DNA of 64,000 bases from Actinotalea solisilvae. Lineage in GTDB: Bacteria > Actinomycetota > Actinomycetes > Actinomycetales > Cellulomonadaceae. The stretch is from contig NZ_JADDKQ010000001.1 of the NCBI RefSeq assembly GCF_016464425.1, forward strand, positions 372,001 to 436,000, written 5' to 3'. The notes under the pieces were generated by a model. It had not been told where the DNA came from. It ran no database searches and worked only from the letters and a program-made list of their open reading frames with translations. This document shows, one piece after another, positions 35,012 to 43,455 of the stretch. Each line of letters starts with the position of its first letter. Position 1 is the first letter of the stretch. The position numbers were made by a program, and so were the translations under genes.

Positions 35012-36442
35012 TCACCTGTCGGACCCCCGCGCCGCGCGGATCTCATCGGGTCCCGCGACCACGTGCGGCGCGGGGAGCGCCGGGCCGTACCCGTGGCGGC
35101 GGGCGCGCAGCGCGGCGACGAGCAGTCCCGGCCGGACCAGCAGGAGGGGCGAGCCCACGAGGTGGTAGACGCGGGCGACGGTCGCGCTCGCGAGCGCGTC
35201 ACCGTGGCTCGCGAGCCGGTCGAGCTCCTGGGTCCACCGGCCGAGGGCGGCCTGCACGCGCGTCGGCGTGCCCTCGGCGCTCGCGTACCTCAGGTCGCTG
35301 CTCGTCGCGATGGCCCACGGCAGGGCTGCGACGCGCACGAACCGGCGCAGCAGGCGGCGCTCCTGCCCGGGCCGCCAGCCGCGCGCGAGGGCGCGGCGCA
35401 GGACCAGCGCCTCGCACGCCGCGACCGTGACGCCCTGGCCGTAGACGGGGTTGAACGCGCACAGCGCGTCCCCCAGGACCAGCAGCCCCGCCGGCCACCC
35501 GCGCACGCGCTCGTAGTGGTGCCGGCGGTTGCCGGTCTGCCGGTGCACGACGACGTCGCCCACCGGGCGGCCGGCCCGCGCGAGCCGGGCGACGGCGTCG
35601 TGCCGCAGGCCCTCGAGGAAGGCGTCGAACCCCGCCGGGTCGCGCGGAGGGCGCACGCCGCCCGCGCCCGTGGCGCCGACGAGCCACTCGCCGCCCTCCA
35701 CGGGCAGGGCGATGCCGCCGGACGGGTCGCGGGGCGTCTGGAGGACGACGACCCCGGGCACGGCGACGCGGGCGCCGTCGAGCGCGTACCGGCGCGCCGC
35801 GTACCCGAGGTGCGCGTCCACCTCGGACGTCGCGGCGGGCGCCACCCCGGCCGCGGCGAGCCACGCGGGCAGCCGCGAGGAGCGGCCGGTGGCGTCGACG
35901 ACGAGGTCGGCGGGCAGGGGCGCGCCCTCGGCCGGGTCGACCCACCACGCGGGCCCGCCGGGGCCGCCGCGACGCAGCCCGGCGACCCGTGTGCCGTCGC
36001 GCACGACGACGCCCGGCAGCGCGCGCACGCGCCGCAGCACGACGTGCTCGACGAGCGGGCGCGACGCGGACAGCAGCGGCAGCTGCGGCCGTCCGGTCGG
36101 CGCCCAGCCGAACTCGCCCAGCCACGCGAGGTCGCCGGTGTCGAGGGCGACCGCGCCGGCCGCCTCGAGCTCGGCGCGGAAGCCGGGCAGCAGCTCCTCG
36201 ATCGCGAGCAGTCCGCGGTGGAGGTACACGTGCAGCAGGCGACCCTGCGGGACGCCGGGCCGTGGCCGGGGCGCGTCCGGCAGCTCGTCCCGCTCCACGA
36301 GCGTCACGATCCGCCCGTGACCGGCGGCGGCGGCGGCCGCGCACGCCCCTGCGAGCCCCGCGCCGAGGACCACGACCCGCAGCGGTGCGGCGGCGCGCGC
36401 CGCACGCCGCCCGGCACCGTCGGCCGCCCCCGTCGCTCTCAC
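35012..36442 (-). CDS. FAD-dependent monooxygenase
   Basis: A 476-residue flavoprotein of the UbiH/PHBH-like class. The FAD dinucleotide motif VVVLGAGLAGACAAAAAAG lies near residues 23-41, a DG-type strand follows (ADLVVDATGRSSRLPAWL), and the GD motif LLVLGDALCAFNPVYGQGVT contacts the flavin. The rest resembles actinobacterial hydroxylases related to geranylgeranyl reductases. GTG at 36442 has GGAGG a few bases upstream; the ~20 residues before the FAD motif are Ala/Gly/Arg-rich. Probably co-transcribed with the downstream alpha/beta hydrolase. Substrate unknown. Confidence 0.87.
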   Translation of the reverse strand: MRATGAADGAGRRAARAAAPLRVVVLGAGLAGACAAAAAAGHGRIVTLVERDELPDAPRPRPGVPQGRLLHVYLHRGLLAIEELLPGFRAELEAAGAVALDTGDLAWLGEFGWAPTGRPQLPLLSASRPLVEHVVLRRVRALPGVVVRDGTRVAGLRRGGPGGPAWWVDPAEGAPLPADLVVDATGRSSRLPAWLAAAGVAPAATSEVDAHLGYAARRYALDGARVAVPGVVVLQTPRDPSGGIALPVEGGEWLVGATGAGGVRPPRDPAGFDAFLEGLRHDAVARLARAGRPVGDVVVHRQTGNRRHHYERVRGWPAGLLVLGDALCAFNPVYGQGVTVAACEALVLRRALARGWRPGQERRLLRRFVRVAALPWAIATSSDLRYASAEGTPTRVQAALGRWTQELDRLASHGDALASATVARVYHLVGSPLLLVRPGLLVAALRARRHGYGPALPAPHVVAGPDEIRAARGSDR

Positions 36443-36477
36443 GCACCCTCCCGATGCCGGACGTCCCCAGCATGGGC

Positions 36478-36496
36478 GGCGCCGGGTCCCGGCGCC
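36478..36496 (-). terminator. Hairpin after diguanylate cyclase paralogue B
   Basis: GGCGCCGGG and CCCGGCGCC flank a single T, a 9-bp perfect inverted repeat about 40 bases after the cyclase stop and just before the FAD gene start. Confidence 0.5.
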
Positions 36497-36534
36497 AGGG
36501 TCGACGCGCGCCGGACCCGCGCGGGACGGGACCG

Positions 36535-38184
36535 TCAGCCCGCCGCGACCACCCGGTTGCGACCCGCGCGCTTCGCCTCGAGCAGCGCGGCGTCCGCCGC
36601 CGCCCAGCGGTCGCCCGGGGCGCCGTCCGTCGGGCCGACGCCGATCGAGACGGTGACCTCGAGCCCGGCGGCGACCGCGGACCAGTCGTGCGCCGCGACC
36701 CCGCGCTGCACGCGCTCGGCGAACGCCGCGGCCGCGTCGCCACCGCCGGCCAGGAGCACGAGGAACTCGTCGCCGCCGAACCGGGCGACGAGGTCCGTCT
36801 CGCGCGCCTGGGACCGGACGATCCCCCCGACGGCCCGCAGGACCGCGTCGCCGACGCCGTGCGAGTAGGTGTCGTTGATCGCCTTGAAGCTGTCGACGTC
36901 CACGAACACGGCCCACGGGTAGTCGGCGTGCCGCTCGGCCGTCATGTCGATGAGACGGCGGTTGCCCAGCCGGGTCAGCGGGTCCTGGACGAGCACGCGG
37001 CTGATCCGCTCGGTCTCGGCCGTGAGCTCGCGCAGCTGGTGCCGGTCGTGGAGCGCCGCGAAGCGGCCCTCGCGCTCGGACCACACGCGCTCGAGCGCGA
37101 CACGCGCGAGCGTGAGCAGGGGCTCGAGCGCCGGGTGCGGCCCGACCTCCTCCTGGTGCACCTGCGCGAGCGCCCACCGCGCGCTCGCCGCCCACACCTC
37201 GCGGCCTGCGGCGTCGGCGTCGACCACGAGGTCCTCGAGGCCCTCGCGCGCCTCGGCCCAGCGGTGCTCGTCCGCCGCCTGGCGCGCGAGCACGAGCCGC
37301 AGCAGGTGCGTCTCGACGAGCTCGGGCCGCGTGGTGAAGCGCGTGGCCGCGTCCCGGACCCGCGCGGCGGCGAGGCGGACGGTGTCCCCCGAGCCGAGCT
37401 GCATGAGCGCGAAGGCCTCGATGACCTCGCCGCGCGCGACCATCGCGGGGTCGTCGTCGGCGGCGGCGAGCGCGATCATGCGCCGGGCGGTCGAGGCGGA
37501 GTCGACGAAGCGTGCGGCGGCGTCGTCCGCGCGGCCGATGAGGATGAGGCTCGTGCCCCAGTACGCGGCGAGGAGCGCGCGCTCCTGCGCGACGAGCACG
37601 TCGATGCCCGGTCCGCCGCCGCCCGAGATGGACCGCAGGACGGCGTCGGCCTCCTCGAGCAGGTTGAGGGAGCGCAGCGCGAGGCCCACGGCCATGCTCG
37701 CCGAGAGGTGGCCGTAGGTGCGGGCGGGGACGGCCCCGAGCAGCCAGTACGCCTCGGCCACGTCCCCGATCGCCCGCGCGTCGCCGACCCGCGTGCTCGC
37801 CTCCGCGACGAGGGCGAGCGCCTTGGCACGCCACATCGGCTCGACGTCGTCGCCCAGCTCGGCCAGGAGCGCCTCGCCGGCGGTGACCGCGTCCGCGTGG
37901 CGCCCCAGCTCCTGCAGCGCGATCGCCTCGATGTACCGGAAGTAGCGCGCGCTCACGACGTCGCCGCCCGCGACCGCGAGCGCGCGGCCCGTCCGGCAGG
38001 CCACGACGGCCCGTGCGGAGAACCCCTCGATGTAGAGGCCGTGCGCGACGTCGGTGAGCGAGTCGAACGGCCCGAACTCGGGCAGCGGCACGAGCGCGCC
38101 GCGAGCGGGCAGCGGCAGGGCCGCGGCGTCGTCGGCCGCGGTCCCGTCCGCGCCGCGGGCGCGCGGCTGCCGGGGGGAGGGCAT
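36535..38184 (-). CDS. Diguanylate cyclase (GGDEF) with TPR-like N-terminal half, paralogue B
   Basis: A 549-residue cytoplasmic protein, similar over its full length to the product of 6184-7773. Shared blocks include EFGPFDSLTDVAHGLYIEGF, AIALQELGRHADAV, YGHLSASMAVGLALRSLNLLE and RVWSEREGRFAALHDRH. The C-terminal cyclase has DPLTRLGNRRLID, FVDVDSFKAINDTYSHGVGD and RFGGDEFLVLLAG, with RETD as the I-site 5 residues upstream. It should make cyclic di-GMP and be feedback inhibited. No membrane or known sensor domain is present. The ATG at 38184 lies 6 bases after TACCGT, suggesting a leaderless mRNA. Confidence 0.9.
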   Translation of the reverse strand: MPSPRQPRARGADGTAADDAAALPLPARGALVPLPEFGPFDSLTDVAHGLYIEGFSARAVVACRTGRALAVAGGDVVSARYFRYIEAIALQELGRHADAVTAGEALLAELGDDVEPMWRAKALALVAEASTRVGDARAIGDVAEAYWLLGAVPARTYGHLSASMAVGLALRSLNLLEEADAVLRSISGGGGPGIDVLVAQERALLAAYWGTSLILIGRADDAAARFVDSASTARRMIALAAADDDPAMVARGEVIEAFALMQLGSGDTVRLAAARVRDAATRFTTRPELVETHLLRLVLARQAADEHRWAEAREGLEDLVVDADAAGREVWAASARWALAQVHQEEVGPHPALEPLLTLARVALERVWSEREGRFAALHDRHQLRELTAETERISRVLVQDPLTRLGNRRLIDMTAERHADYPWAVFVDVDSFKAINDTYSHGVGDAVLRAVGGIVRSQARETDLVARFGGDEFLVLLAGGGDAAAAFAERVQRGVAAHDWSAVAAGLEVTVSIGVGPTDGAPGDRWAAADAALLEAKRAGRNRVVAAG

Positions 38185-38190
38185 GGCCCC

Positions 38191-38196
38191 ACGGTA
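38191..38196 (-). promoter_or_regulatory. -10 hexamer TACCGT of cyclase B, predicted leaderless
   Basis: On the minus strand TACCGT, GGGGCC, then the ATG at 38184. Confidence 0.5.
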
Positions 38197-38273
38197 CGGG
38201 CGCACACCGCGTCGCGTGGGCAGGCGCGGGCCGCCGGACGCAGCCGTGCGCGCCCGAGCGGTCCGACGTCACC

Positions 38274-38294
38274 CACCCGGGTGTCACCCGGGTG
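38274..38294 (-). terminator. Tandem CACCCGGGTG palindromes after the stress-protein gene
   Basis: Two copies of the perfect palindrome CACCCGGGTG at 38274-38283 and 38285-38294. They can form two small hairpins or one longer stem just downstream of the universal stress protein stop. Confidence 0.5.
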
Positions 38295-38298
38295 GCCC

Positions 38299-39153
38299 TC
38301 AGGGGTGCTGGCGCTCCCTCGCGACGAGGACGGGGCACGAGGCGTGCAGCACGACGGCGTGGCTCACGGCGCCGAGCACCGACGGGTCGCCGCCCGTCCG
38401 CCCGTGCGCGCCGACGACGAGCAGCTCGGCGTCGCGCGCGGCGTCGAGCAGGGCGCGCGCCGGGCGGCCGCGGACGACCCGCTGGACGATCGGCACGTCG
38501 GGGTGGCGGAGGCGGACGGGGCCGAGCAGCTCGCGCAGCGCCGCGGCCTCCTGCTCGCGCAGCGCGTCGGCGAGACCGTGCCGCACGTGCCCCACCGACT
38601 CGTGGAGCTCGGGCGCGTCCCACGCCCGCACGACCTCGACGCGCGCGCCGGCGAGCTCGGCCTCGGCGACCGCGACGGCGAGCGCCGCGCGCCCGTCCGG
38701 CGAGCCGTCCACGCCGACGACGACCGTGCGCGCCGTCGAGCCGCGCCGCGCGGGCACGAGCGCGACGGGGCAGCGTGCGGCCGCGGCCAGGCGGTACCCG
38801 GCCGACCCGGCCGGCCCCCCGAGGACGTCGGGACCGCGCGAGCCGACCACGAGGAGCGCGGCGTCGTGCGCGCGCGCGAGCAGCGCACCGGTGGGGGTGT
38901 CGGTGCTGAGCACCGTGCGCACCCGCAGCCCGGGCAGCGCGCGCTCGGCGCGCTCGGCGGAGGCCTCGAGGAGGTTCTTGCCCTGCTGCTCGAGCACGTG
39001 GTCGAGGTCCATGTCGAAGCCCCAGGCGGGCTGACGGACCGCGTGCACGACCTCGAGCACGCAGCGCCGCGCCATGGCGGCGTCGGCGGCCCAGTCGAGC
39101 GCTCCCTGGCTGGCCTCGCTCGCGTCCACACCGACGACGACGTTCGCTCCCAT
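38299..39153 (-). CDS. Tandem-domain universal stress protein (UspA)
   Basis: A 284-residue protein made of two Usp domains. Each begins with a beta strand and aspartate (VVVGVDASEASQGALDWA, VVVGVDGSPDGRAALAVA) and ends with an ATP-binding loop of G-x2-G-x9-G type (GSRGPDVLGGPAG, GAHGRTGGDPSVLG). Tandem Usp proteins of this kind bind ATP and are usually induced under oxygen or nutrient stress in actinobacteria. ATG at 39153 is fixed by GAGGAGGGG upstream. The promoter region towards the divergent gene at 39395 holds the palindrome GGGCCCTAGGGCCC. Confidence 0.92.
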   Translation of the reverse strand: MGANVVVGVDASEASQGALDWAADAAMARRCVLEVVHAVRQPAWGFDMDLDHVLEQQGKNLLEASAERAERALPGLRVRTVLSTDTPTGALLARAHDAALLVVGSRGPDVLGGPAGSAGYRLAAAARCPVALVPARRGSTARTVVVGVDGSPDGRAALAVAVAEAELAGARVEVVRAWDAPELHESVGHVRHGLADALREQEAAALRELLGPVRLRHPDVPIVQRVVRGRPARALLDAARDAELLVVGAHGRTGGDPSVLGAVSHAVVLHASCPVLVARERQHP

Positions 39154-39222
39154 GTGCCCCTCCTCGCGCGACCCCGGCGGGGTCCCCGCCCCCACCCTCT
39201 GCCCGGGCGGGCGGGTGCACGA

Positions 39223-39236
39223 GGGCCCTAGGGCCC
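39223..39236. promoter_or_regulatory. Perfect 14-bp palindrome GGGCCCTAGGGCCC
   Basis: It lies in the 241-base divergent region between the stress protein and the membrane-protein/MMPL operon, 70 bases upstream of the former. It could be an operator or the start of a stem; the factor is unknown. Confidence 0.35.
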
Positions 39237-39289
39237 GGGCGGGGGCTCGCGGACCGGTCACGCGCCGCTCCCCGGGCACGCCGCTCCGG

Positions 39290-39317
39290 TTGCGGCGGCG
39301 CGGGGGCTCCCTACGAT
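39290..39317 (+). promoter_or_regulatory. Candidate promoter of the membrane-protein/MMPL operon
   Basis: TTGCGG (39290-39295) and TACGAT (39312-39317) with a 16-base spacer, about 78 bases before the ATG at 39395. Confidence 0.45.
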
Positions 39318-39394
39318 CTCGACCACCAGGGCGCTCACGGGTCGAGGCGGGACCGATGAACGATCGCGGTGGTCACGACACGGGAGGACTAGCC

Positions 39395-39973
39395 ATGGCA
39401 GGGCGCGGCGCGCGGGACGACCGCCTGCAGGACCCGGACGACGCCGGCGGCGCCGGGCGGGACGACGGCCGCCGTCCGGCCGGGCGGGGGCGCCAGGCCC
39501 TGAGGGTCGTGGTCGCCTTCGTCACCGGTGTGCTGCTCACCGCGGCGGCCGGCCTGGTCCTCACGTCGTTCGGCGTCATCGGCGCCGGGCGTGCACCCGA
39601 GGCCGACCCCACGAGCACGCCCACCCCGGCGCAGGCCTCGGGCGACGTGCCCGCGCCGTGCGTCCAGGCCGCCGAGTACAACGCGACGCTCACGGCTGCG
39701 CTCGACGAGGTGGCCCTCGGGCTGCGGGACCAGGACGCGCGGCGCGCCGCCGAGGCGCTCGACGCGGTGCAGGACGCCCGCCCGGGCTCGGAGCAGGCGT
39801 CGCGCGAGTGCCGCGAGCTCGCGGGCCAGGACGTCGCGGCCGCGGACCAGGACGGCAGCGAGCCGACCGACGAGCCGAGCGAGGAACCCACGGACGGGCC
39901 GACCGAAGAGGCCGACGAGCCGTCCGAGAGCCCCAGCGCCGAGCCCCGCTCGACGCCGACCGCGACGCCGTGA
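39395..39973 (+). CDS. Single-pass membrane protein with acidic Ser/Pro/Glu tail
   Basis: A 192-residue protein I do not recognise. A charged cytoplasmic N-terminus (about 40 residues) is followed by one membrane segment (VVVAFVTGVLLTAAAGLVLT). The extracytoplasmic region contains two cysteines (PAPCVQAAEYN, SRECRELAG) likely to form a disulfide, and a tail rich in EPTDEPSEEPTD-like repeats. ATG at 39395 has GGAGG 7 bases upstream and is preferred to an ATG 39 bases earlier. Its stop overlaps the MMPL gene start (GTGA), so it is probably an accessory subunit of that transporter. Confidence 0.82.
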   Translation: MAGRGARDDRLQDPDDAGGAGRDDGRRPAGRGRQALRVVVAFVTGVLLTAAAGLVLTSFGVIGAGRAPEADPTSTPTPAQASGDVPAPCVQAAEYNATLTAALDEVALGLRDQDARRAAEALDAVQDARPGSEQASRECRELAGQDVAAADQDGSEPTDEPSEEPTDGPTEEADEPSESPSAEPRSTPTATP

Positions 39974-42198
39974 GCGCGCCGACGACCGCCGGCCCCGAGG
40001 CCGGCGTCACGCCCCACCGCAGCCTCGGCACCCGGCTCTGGTACGGCTACGCGCGCGTCGTCGTCGCGCTGCGCTGGCCGGTCATCGTCGCCTGGGCGGT
40101 CGCCGCCGTGGCCTCGGCCGTGCTCCTGCCCCCGCTCGGCGCCTCGGGGGACGACCTCGAGCAGCTCGGCGCCGACGACGTGAGCCTCGTCGCCGAGCGT
40201 CGCTCCACCGAGGCGTTCGGGTTCCCGCTGCTCAGCCGCGTCGCCATCGTCCAGCACGACCCCGACGGCATGGCCCCCCTCGCCCAGGCCGAGGCCGTGC
40301 TGCGCGGCGTGGCCCTGACGCAGGGCTCGTACGACACGTCGGTCCTCGGGGCCATCCCCCTGACCAACAGCGGTGGCCTCTTCCCCGGCGCGGCCGCCGA
40401 GGACACGACGGTCATGACGTTCCTGTTCCTGGACCCGGCGGACTCCTTCTTCGCGCAGCGCGACGACGCCGAGGCCTTCGCGGCCGCCGAGCTCACCGAT
40501 GCCGAGGACGCGTACGTCGGCGTGACGGGCTCCGTCCCGGCGCGCGCCGCCCAGGGCGACATCGTCAACGGCTGGGTGCACGTCGTCGAGCTCGTCACCC
40601 TCCTCGCGATCCTCTCGGTCGTCGCGCTGACCTTCCGGTCCGTCGCGGCGCCCCTCGTGACGCTCGTGTCCGTGGGCGCCGCCGTCGGCGTGACCCTGGG
40701 CGTGTCGGGGTCGCTCGCGCGCATGCTCGACGTCTCGGTGCCGGCGGACCTGCGCCCGCTCATCGTGGCGCTCCTGCTCGGCGTCGTCACCGACTACTGC
40801 ATCTTCTACCTCTCGGGCCTGCGCACCCGGCTCGCGGAGGGCCACTCCCGGCTCGAGGCGGCGCGCCTCGCCACGGCGTCGTTCACGCCGATCGTCACGG
40901 TCGCGGGCATCACGGTCGCCGCGGGCACGGCGTCGCTCGTCGTCGCCGGCTCGGGCCTGTTCCGCGGCTTCGGCCCCGGCCTCGCGATCACGGTGGTGCT
41001 CGGCGTGGTCGTCGCGATCACGCTCGTGCCCGCGCTCCTCGCGGTGCTCGGCCGGCTCGCGTTCTGGCCGCACGACCCGACGACCGAGACGACGCGCGGG
41101 CCGCGCGAGCGGCCGTCGGTCGTCACGCGCGCGGTCACGCGCCGCGCGTCCGCGTGGGCGGTGGCCCTCGTGTGCATCGGCGCGCTCGCCACGGCCGCGC
41201 TCCCCCTGCGCGAGCTCGACCTCGGCCTCGGCTTCGTCCAGTCGCTGCCCGACGACCACCCCGCGGCGCTCGCCGCGCAGGCGGCCAGCGACGGCTTCGC
41301 GCCCGGCATCGTGTCCCCCACCGAGATCCTCCTCCAGGGCGAGGACGTCGGCGCGGACCCCGACGCGCTCCTGCGGCTCGGCGACGCGATCGACGCCCAG
41401 GAGGGTGTCGTGGGCGTGCTCGGTCCCGGCGACATCCCCGTGGACGACGAGGAGCTCATGGTCTCGCCGGCCGGGGACGCGGCGCGCTACCTCGTCGTGC
41501 TCGACTCCTCCCCGCTCGAGTCGACGGCGATCGGCCGCCTCGCGGACCTGCGCGAGGCGCTGCCCGGGCTCGCCGACGGCGCGGGCCTCGGCGCGGTCGA
41601 CATCAACGTCGCGGGCGACACGGCCCTGGCCGCGGGGATCGTGCAGGACACCACGGACGACCTCCTGCGGATCAGCGTCGCCGCGCTCGCCGTGAACCTG
41701 CTCATGCTCGTGCTCTTCCTGCGGGCCGTCGTCGCGCCGCTCTACCTGCTGGCCTCGAGCCTGCTCGCGCTCTCGGCGACCCTCGGCATCACGGTCTTCG
41801 TCTTCCAGGGCCTGCTCGGTCACGACGACCTGACGTTCTACGTCCCGTTCGCCGCCGCGGTGCTGCTGCTCTCGCTCGGCTCGGACTACAACATCTTCGC
41901 CGTGGGGCGCGTGTGGCAGCTCGCGAAGGACCGCTCGCTCCGCGACGCCATGGCCATCGGCGTGCCGCAGTCGACGCGCGCCATCACCGCGGCGGGGCTC
42001 GCGCTGGCCGCCAGCTTCGGGCTGCTCGCGCTGGTGCCGCTCCAGCCGTTCCGCGAGCTCGGCTTCGCGCTCGCGGTCGGCATCCTCCTCGACGTGTTCG
42101 TCGTGCGCGCGCTCCTCGTGCCCTCGCTGCTGACGATCGTGGGCACGGCGAGCGGCTGGCCCTCGCGGCGTCTGCGCGCGTCGGCGGCCCGCGCGTAG
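39970..42198 (+). CDS. MMPL/RND-family transporter
   Basis: A 742-residue membrane protein with the RND layout. A first membrane segment near residues 30-50 is followed by a large external domain, a five-segment bundle, then the same arrangement repeated. Functional motifs are LLGVVTDYCIFYLSGLRTRL in the first bundle and LLLSLGSDYNIFAVGRVWQL in the second, carrying the aspartate-tyrosine pairs that relay protons in MMPL proteins. Likely substrates are lipids or hydrophobic compounds; none can be named. Coupled by GTGA to the small membrane protein upstream. Confidence 0.92.
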   Translation: MSAPTTAGPEAGVTPHRSLGTRLWYGYARVVVALRWPVIVAWAVAAVASAVLLPPLGASGDDLEQLGADDVSLVAERRSTEAFGFPLLSRVAIVQHDPDGMAPLAQAEAVLRGVALTQGSYDTSVLGAIPLTNSGGLFPGAAAEDTTVMTFLFLDPADSFFAQRDDAEAFAAAELTDAEDAYVGVTGSVPARAAQGDIVNGWVHVVELVTLLAILSVVALTFRSVAAPLVTLVSVGAAVGVTLGVSGSLARMLDVSVPADLRPLIVALLLGVVTDYCIFYLSGLRTRLAEGHSRLEAARLATASFTPIVTVAGITVAAGTASLVVAGSGLFRGFGPGLAITVVLGVVVAITLVPALLAVLGRLAFWPHDPTTETTRGPRERPSVVTRAVTRRASAWAVALVCIGALATAALPLRELDLGLGFVQSLPDDHPAALAAQAASDGFAPGIVSPTEILLQGEDVGADPDALLRLGDAIDAQEGVVGVLGPGDIPVDDEELMVSPAGDAARYLVVLDSSPLESTAIGRLADLREALPGLADGAGLGAVDINVAGDTALAAGIVQDTTDDLLRISVAALAVNLLMLVLFLRAVVAPLYLLASSLLALSATLGITVFVFQGLLGHDDLTFYVPFAAAVLLLSLGSDYNIFAVGRVWQLAKDRSLRDAMAIGVPQSTRAITAAGLALAASFGLLALVPLQPFRELGFALAVGILLDVFVVRALLVPSLLTIVGTASGWPSRRLRASAARA

Positions 42199-42300
42199 GC
42201 CGGCGCGGGGCGTGTCCCGACGCGCCCCCGCAGCGATCGCGGCCTACCATCGTGGGTGCGCCCGGCGCCCCCGCGCCCCGACCCCCGAGGGGTGTGCACG

Positions 42301-42741
42301 ATGCACGACATGCAGACCGACATCGACGAGTACGCTCGCGGCGCCGCCGCGCGCCTCGGACCGAGCACGTTCTGCAGCATCACGCTGCGCTACCACGGCG
42401 AGCTCGGGTTCGTCGCCAGCAGCGACGAGCGCGCCAAGCAGTGCGACATGGTCGAGGTGCGCGCCGGTGAGGGGCCGTGCGTGGAGGCGATGCGCACGCT
42501 CCAAGGCGTGCTCGTGCCGGACCTGCACCCGGACCCGCGCTGGCCCGTGTGGCGCCAGGCCGCGCTCGACGCCGGCTTCCGCTCGGCGGCCGCGCTGCCC
42601 GCCGTCGCGGACGACGTCACCACGGTCGCGATCAACCTCTACTCCGACGTGCTCGACCCGTGGGCGCACGAGCCCCTGCTCGCCATGGACGCGTACATCC
42701 AGGAGATCGCCGAGGCGATCCGTACCCGGTTGGGCAGCTGA
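42301..42741 (+). CDS. Small GAF-domain protein
   Basis: A 146-residue protein consisting of one GAF domain (FCSITLRYHGELGFVASSDE, EVRAGEGPCVEAMRTLQGVL, AALPAVADDVTTVAINLYS). Proteins of this form in actinobacteria often carry an ANTAR RNA-binding domain, but none is present here. It lies 40 bases before an RsbW-like kinase gene and ahead of a PP2C phosphatase, so it may sense a small molecule for that module. The ATG at 42301 follows GAGGGG; a second ATG three codons on is also possible. Confidence 0.8.
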   Translation: MHDMQTDIDEYARGAAARLGPSTFCSITLRYHGELGFVASSDERAKQCDMVEVRAGEGPCVEAMRTLQGVLVPDLHPDPRWPVWRQAALDAGFRSAAALPAVADDVTTVAINLYSDVLDPWAHEPLLAMDAYIQEIAEAIRTRLGS

Positions 42742-42781
42742 GCGTGGGCGCGACCGGGGACGTCGCCGGGCGGCGGCGGCG

Positions 42782-43198
42782 ATGATGGTCCATCCTGACC
42801 CGATGGCCGTGGCGGAGATCTACCTCGACGGCCGGCCGTCCTCGATCCGGACCGCGCGGCAGTGGGCGGTCAAGCACGCCCGGGACGCGGAGGCCTCCCC
42901 CGGCGTCGTCAAGGTCGTCGAGCTGCTGACCAGCGAGCTCGCGGCCAACGCCCTGGCGCACGGTCGGGCCGAGCCCGTGCTCGTGCGCGTGGGCGTCATC
43001 GGGGACCAGTACGTCGTGCGCGTGACCGACGAGGGCGACACGCTGCCCGTCGTGCGCGACGACGGACCGCGCGTCCCGGGCGGCCAGGGGCTGCGGCTCG
43101 TCGAGCGGCTCGCGAGCGACTGGGGCGTCGACGTGCACCCGCGCGGCAAGACCGTGTGGTTCGCCGTCGCGCTCGACGCGACCACGCCGCTCGGCTGA
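42782..43198 (+). CDS. RsbW-like histidine-kinase-type ATPase
   Basis: A 138-residue single-domain HATPase_c protein. The N-box is ELLTSELAANALAHGRAEP, G1 is VTDEGDTLPVV and G2 is GGQGLRLVERLASDWGV. Proteins of this size and arrangement are anti-sigma factor or anti-anti-sigma kinases that phosphorylate a STAS partner. No STAS protein or sigma factor gene lies in the window, so partners are encoded elsewhere. Ribosome site weak; two tandem ATGs mark the start. Neighbours are a GAF protein and a PP2C phosphatase that would reverse its action. Confidence 0.86.
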   Translation: MMVHPDPMAVAEIYLDGRPSSIRTARQWAVKHARDAEASPGVVKVVELLTSELAANALAHGRAEPVLVRVGVIGDQYVVRVTDEGDTLPVVRDDGPRVPGGQGLRLVERLASDWGVDVHPRGKTVWFAVALDATTPLG

Positions 43199-43455
43199 CG
43201 GCGGTCACGGGCGGGGTCGTGCCGCACCCGGGGGTCGCTCGTCGCGGCGCCGCCCCGTGCCGGCCGCGCACCCCGGGCACACCCGCCCCACGTCGTCGGC
43301 GTGGGGTCCGCTCTCCGGCTGGGCGTCCGCCCGCCTGACGTGCGGGAAGCGCTCGAGCGCCGACCGGGCTCCCGGGGCGCGCCGGCACCCGTCGTCTCGC
43401 GGCGAGCGCCCCGGAGCACGATCATTGACCCGTCCCGTCCGACCGAGGAGGCGCT

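Noticed and set aside
35012-39220. A 1,402-codon open frame on the minus strand covering several genes
   Set aside because: Only the part from 36442 down encodes a recognisable FAD monooxygenase. The rest is antisense or out of frame to the cyclase and stress-protein genes and is Arg/Ala/Pro-rich nonsense typical of GC-skewed shadow frames.
43199-43455. Possible small gene between the RsbW-like kinase and the phosphatase
   Set aside because: No frame has both a ribosome site and the codon bias of the neighbours; it is taken as non-coding.
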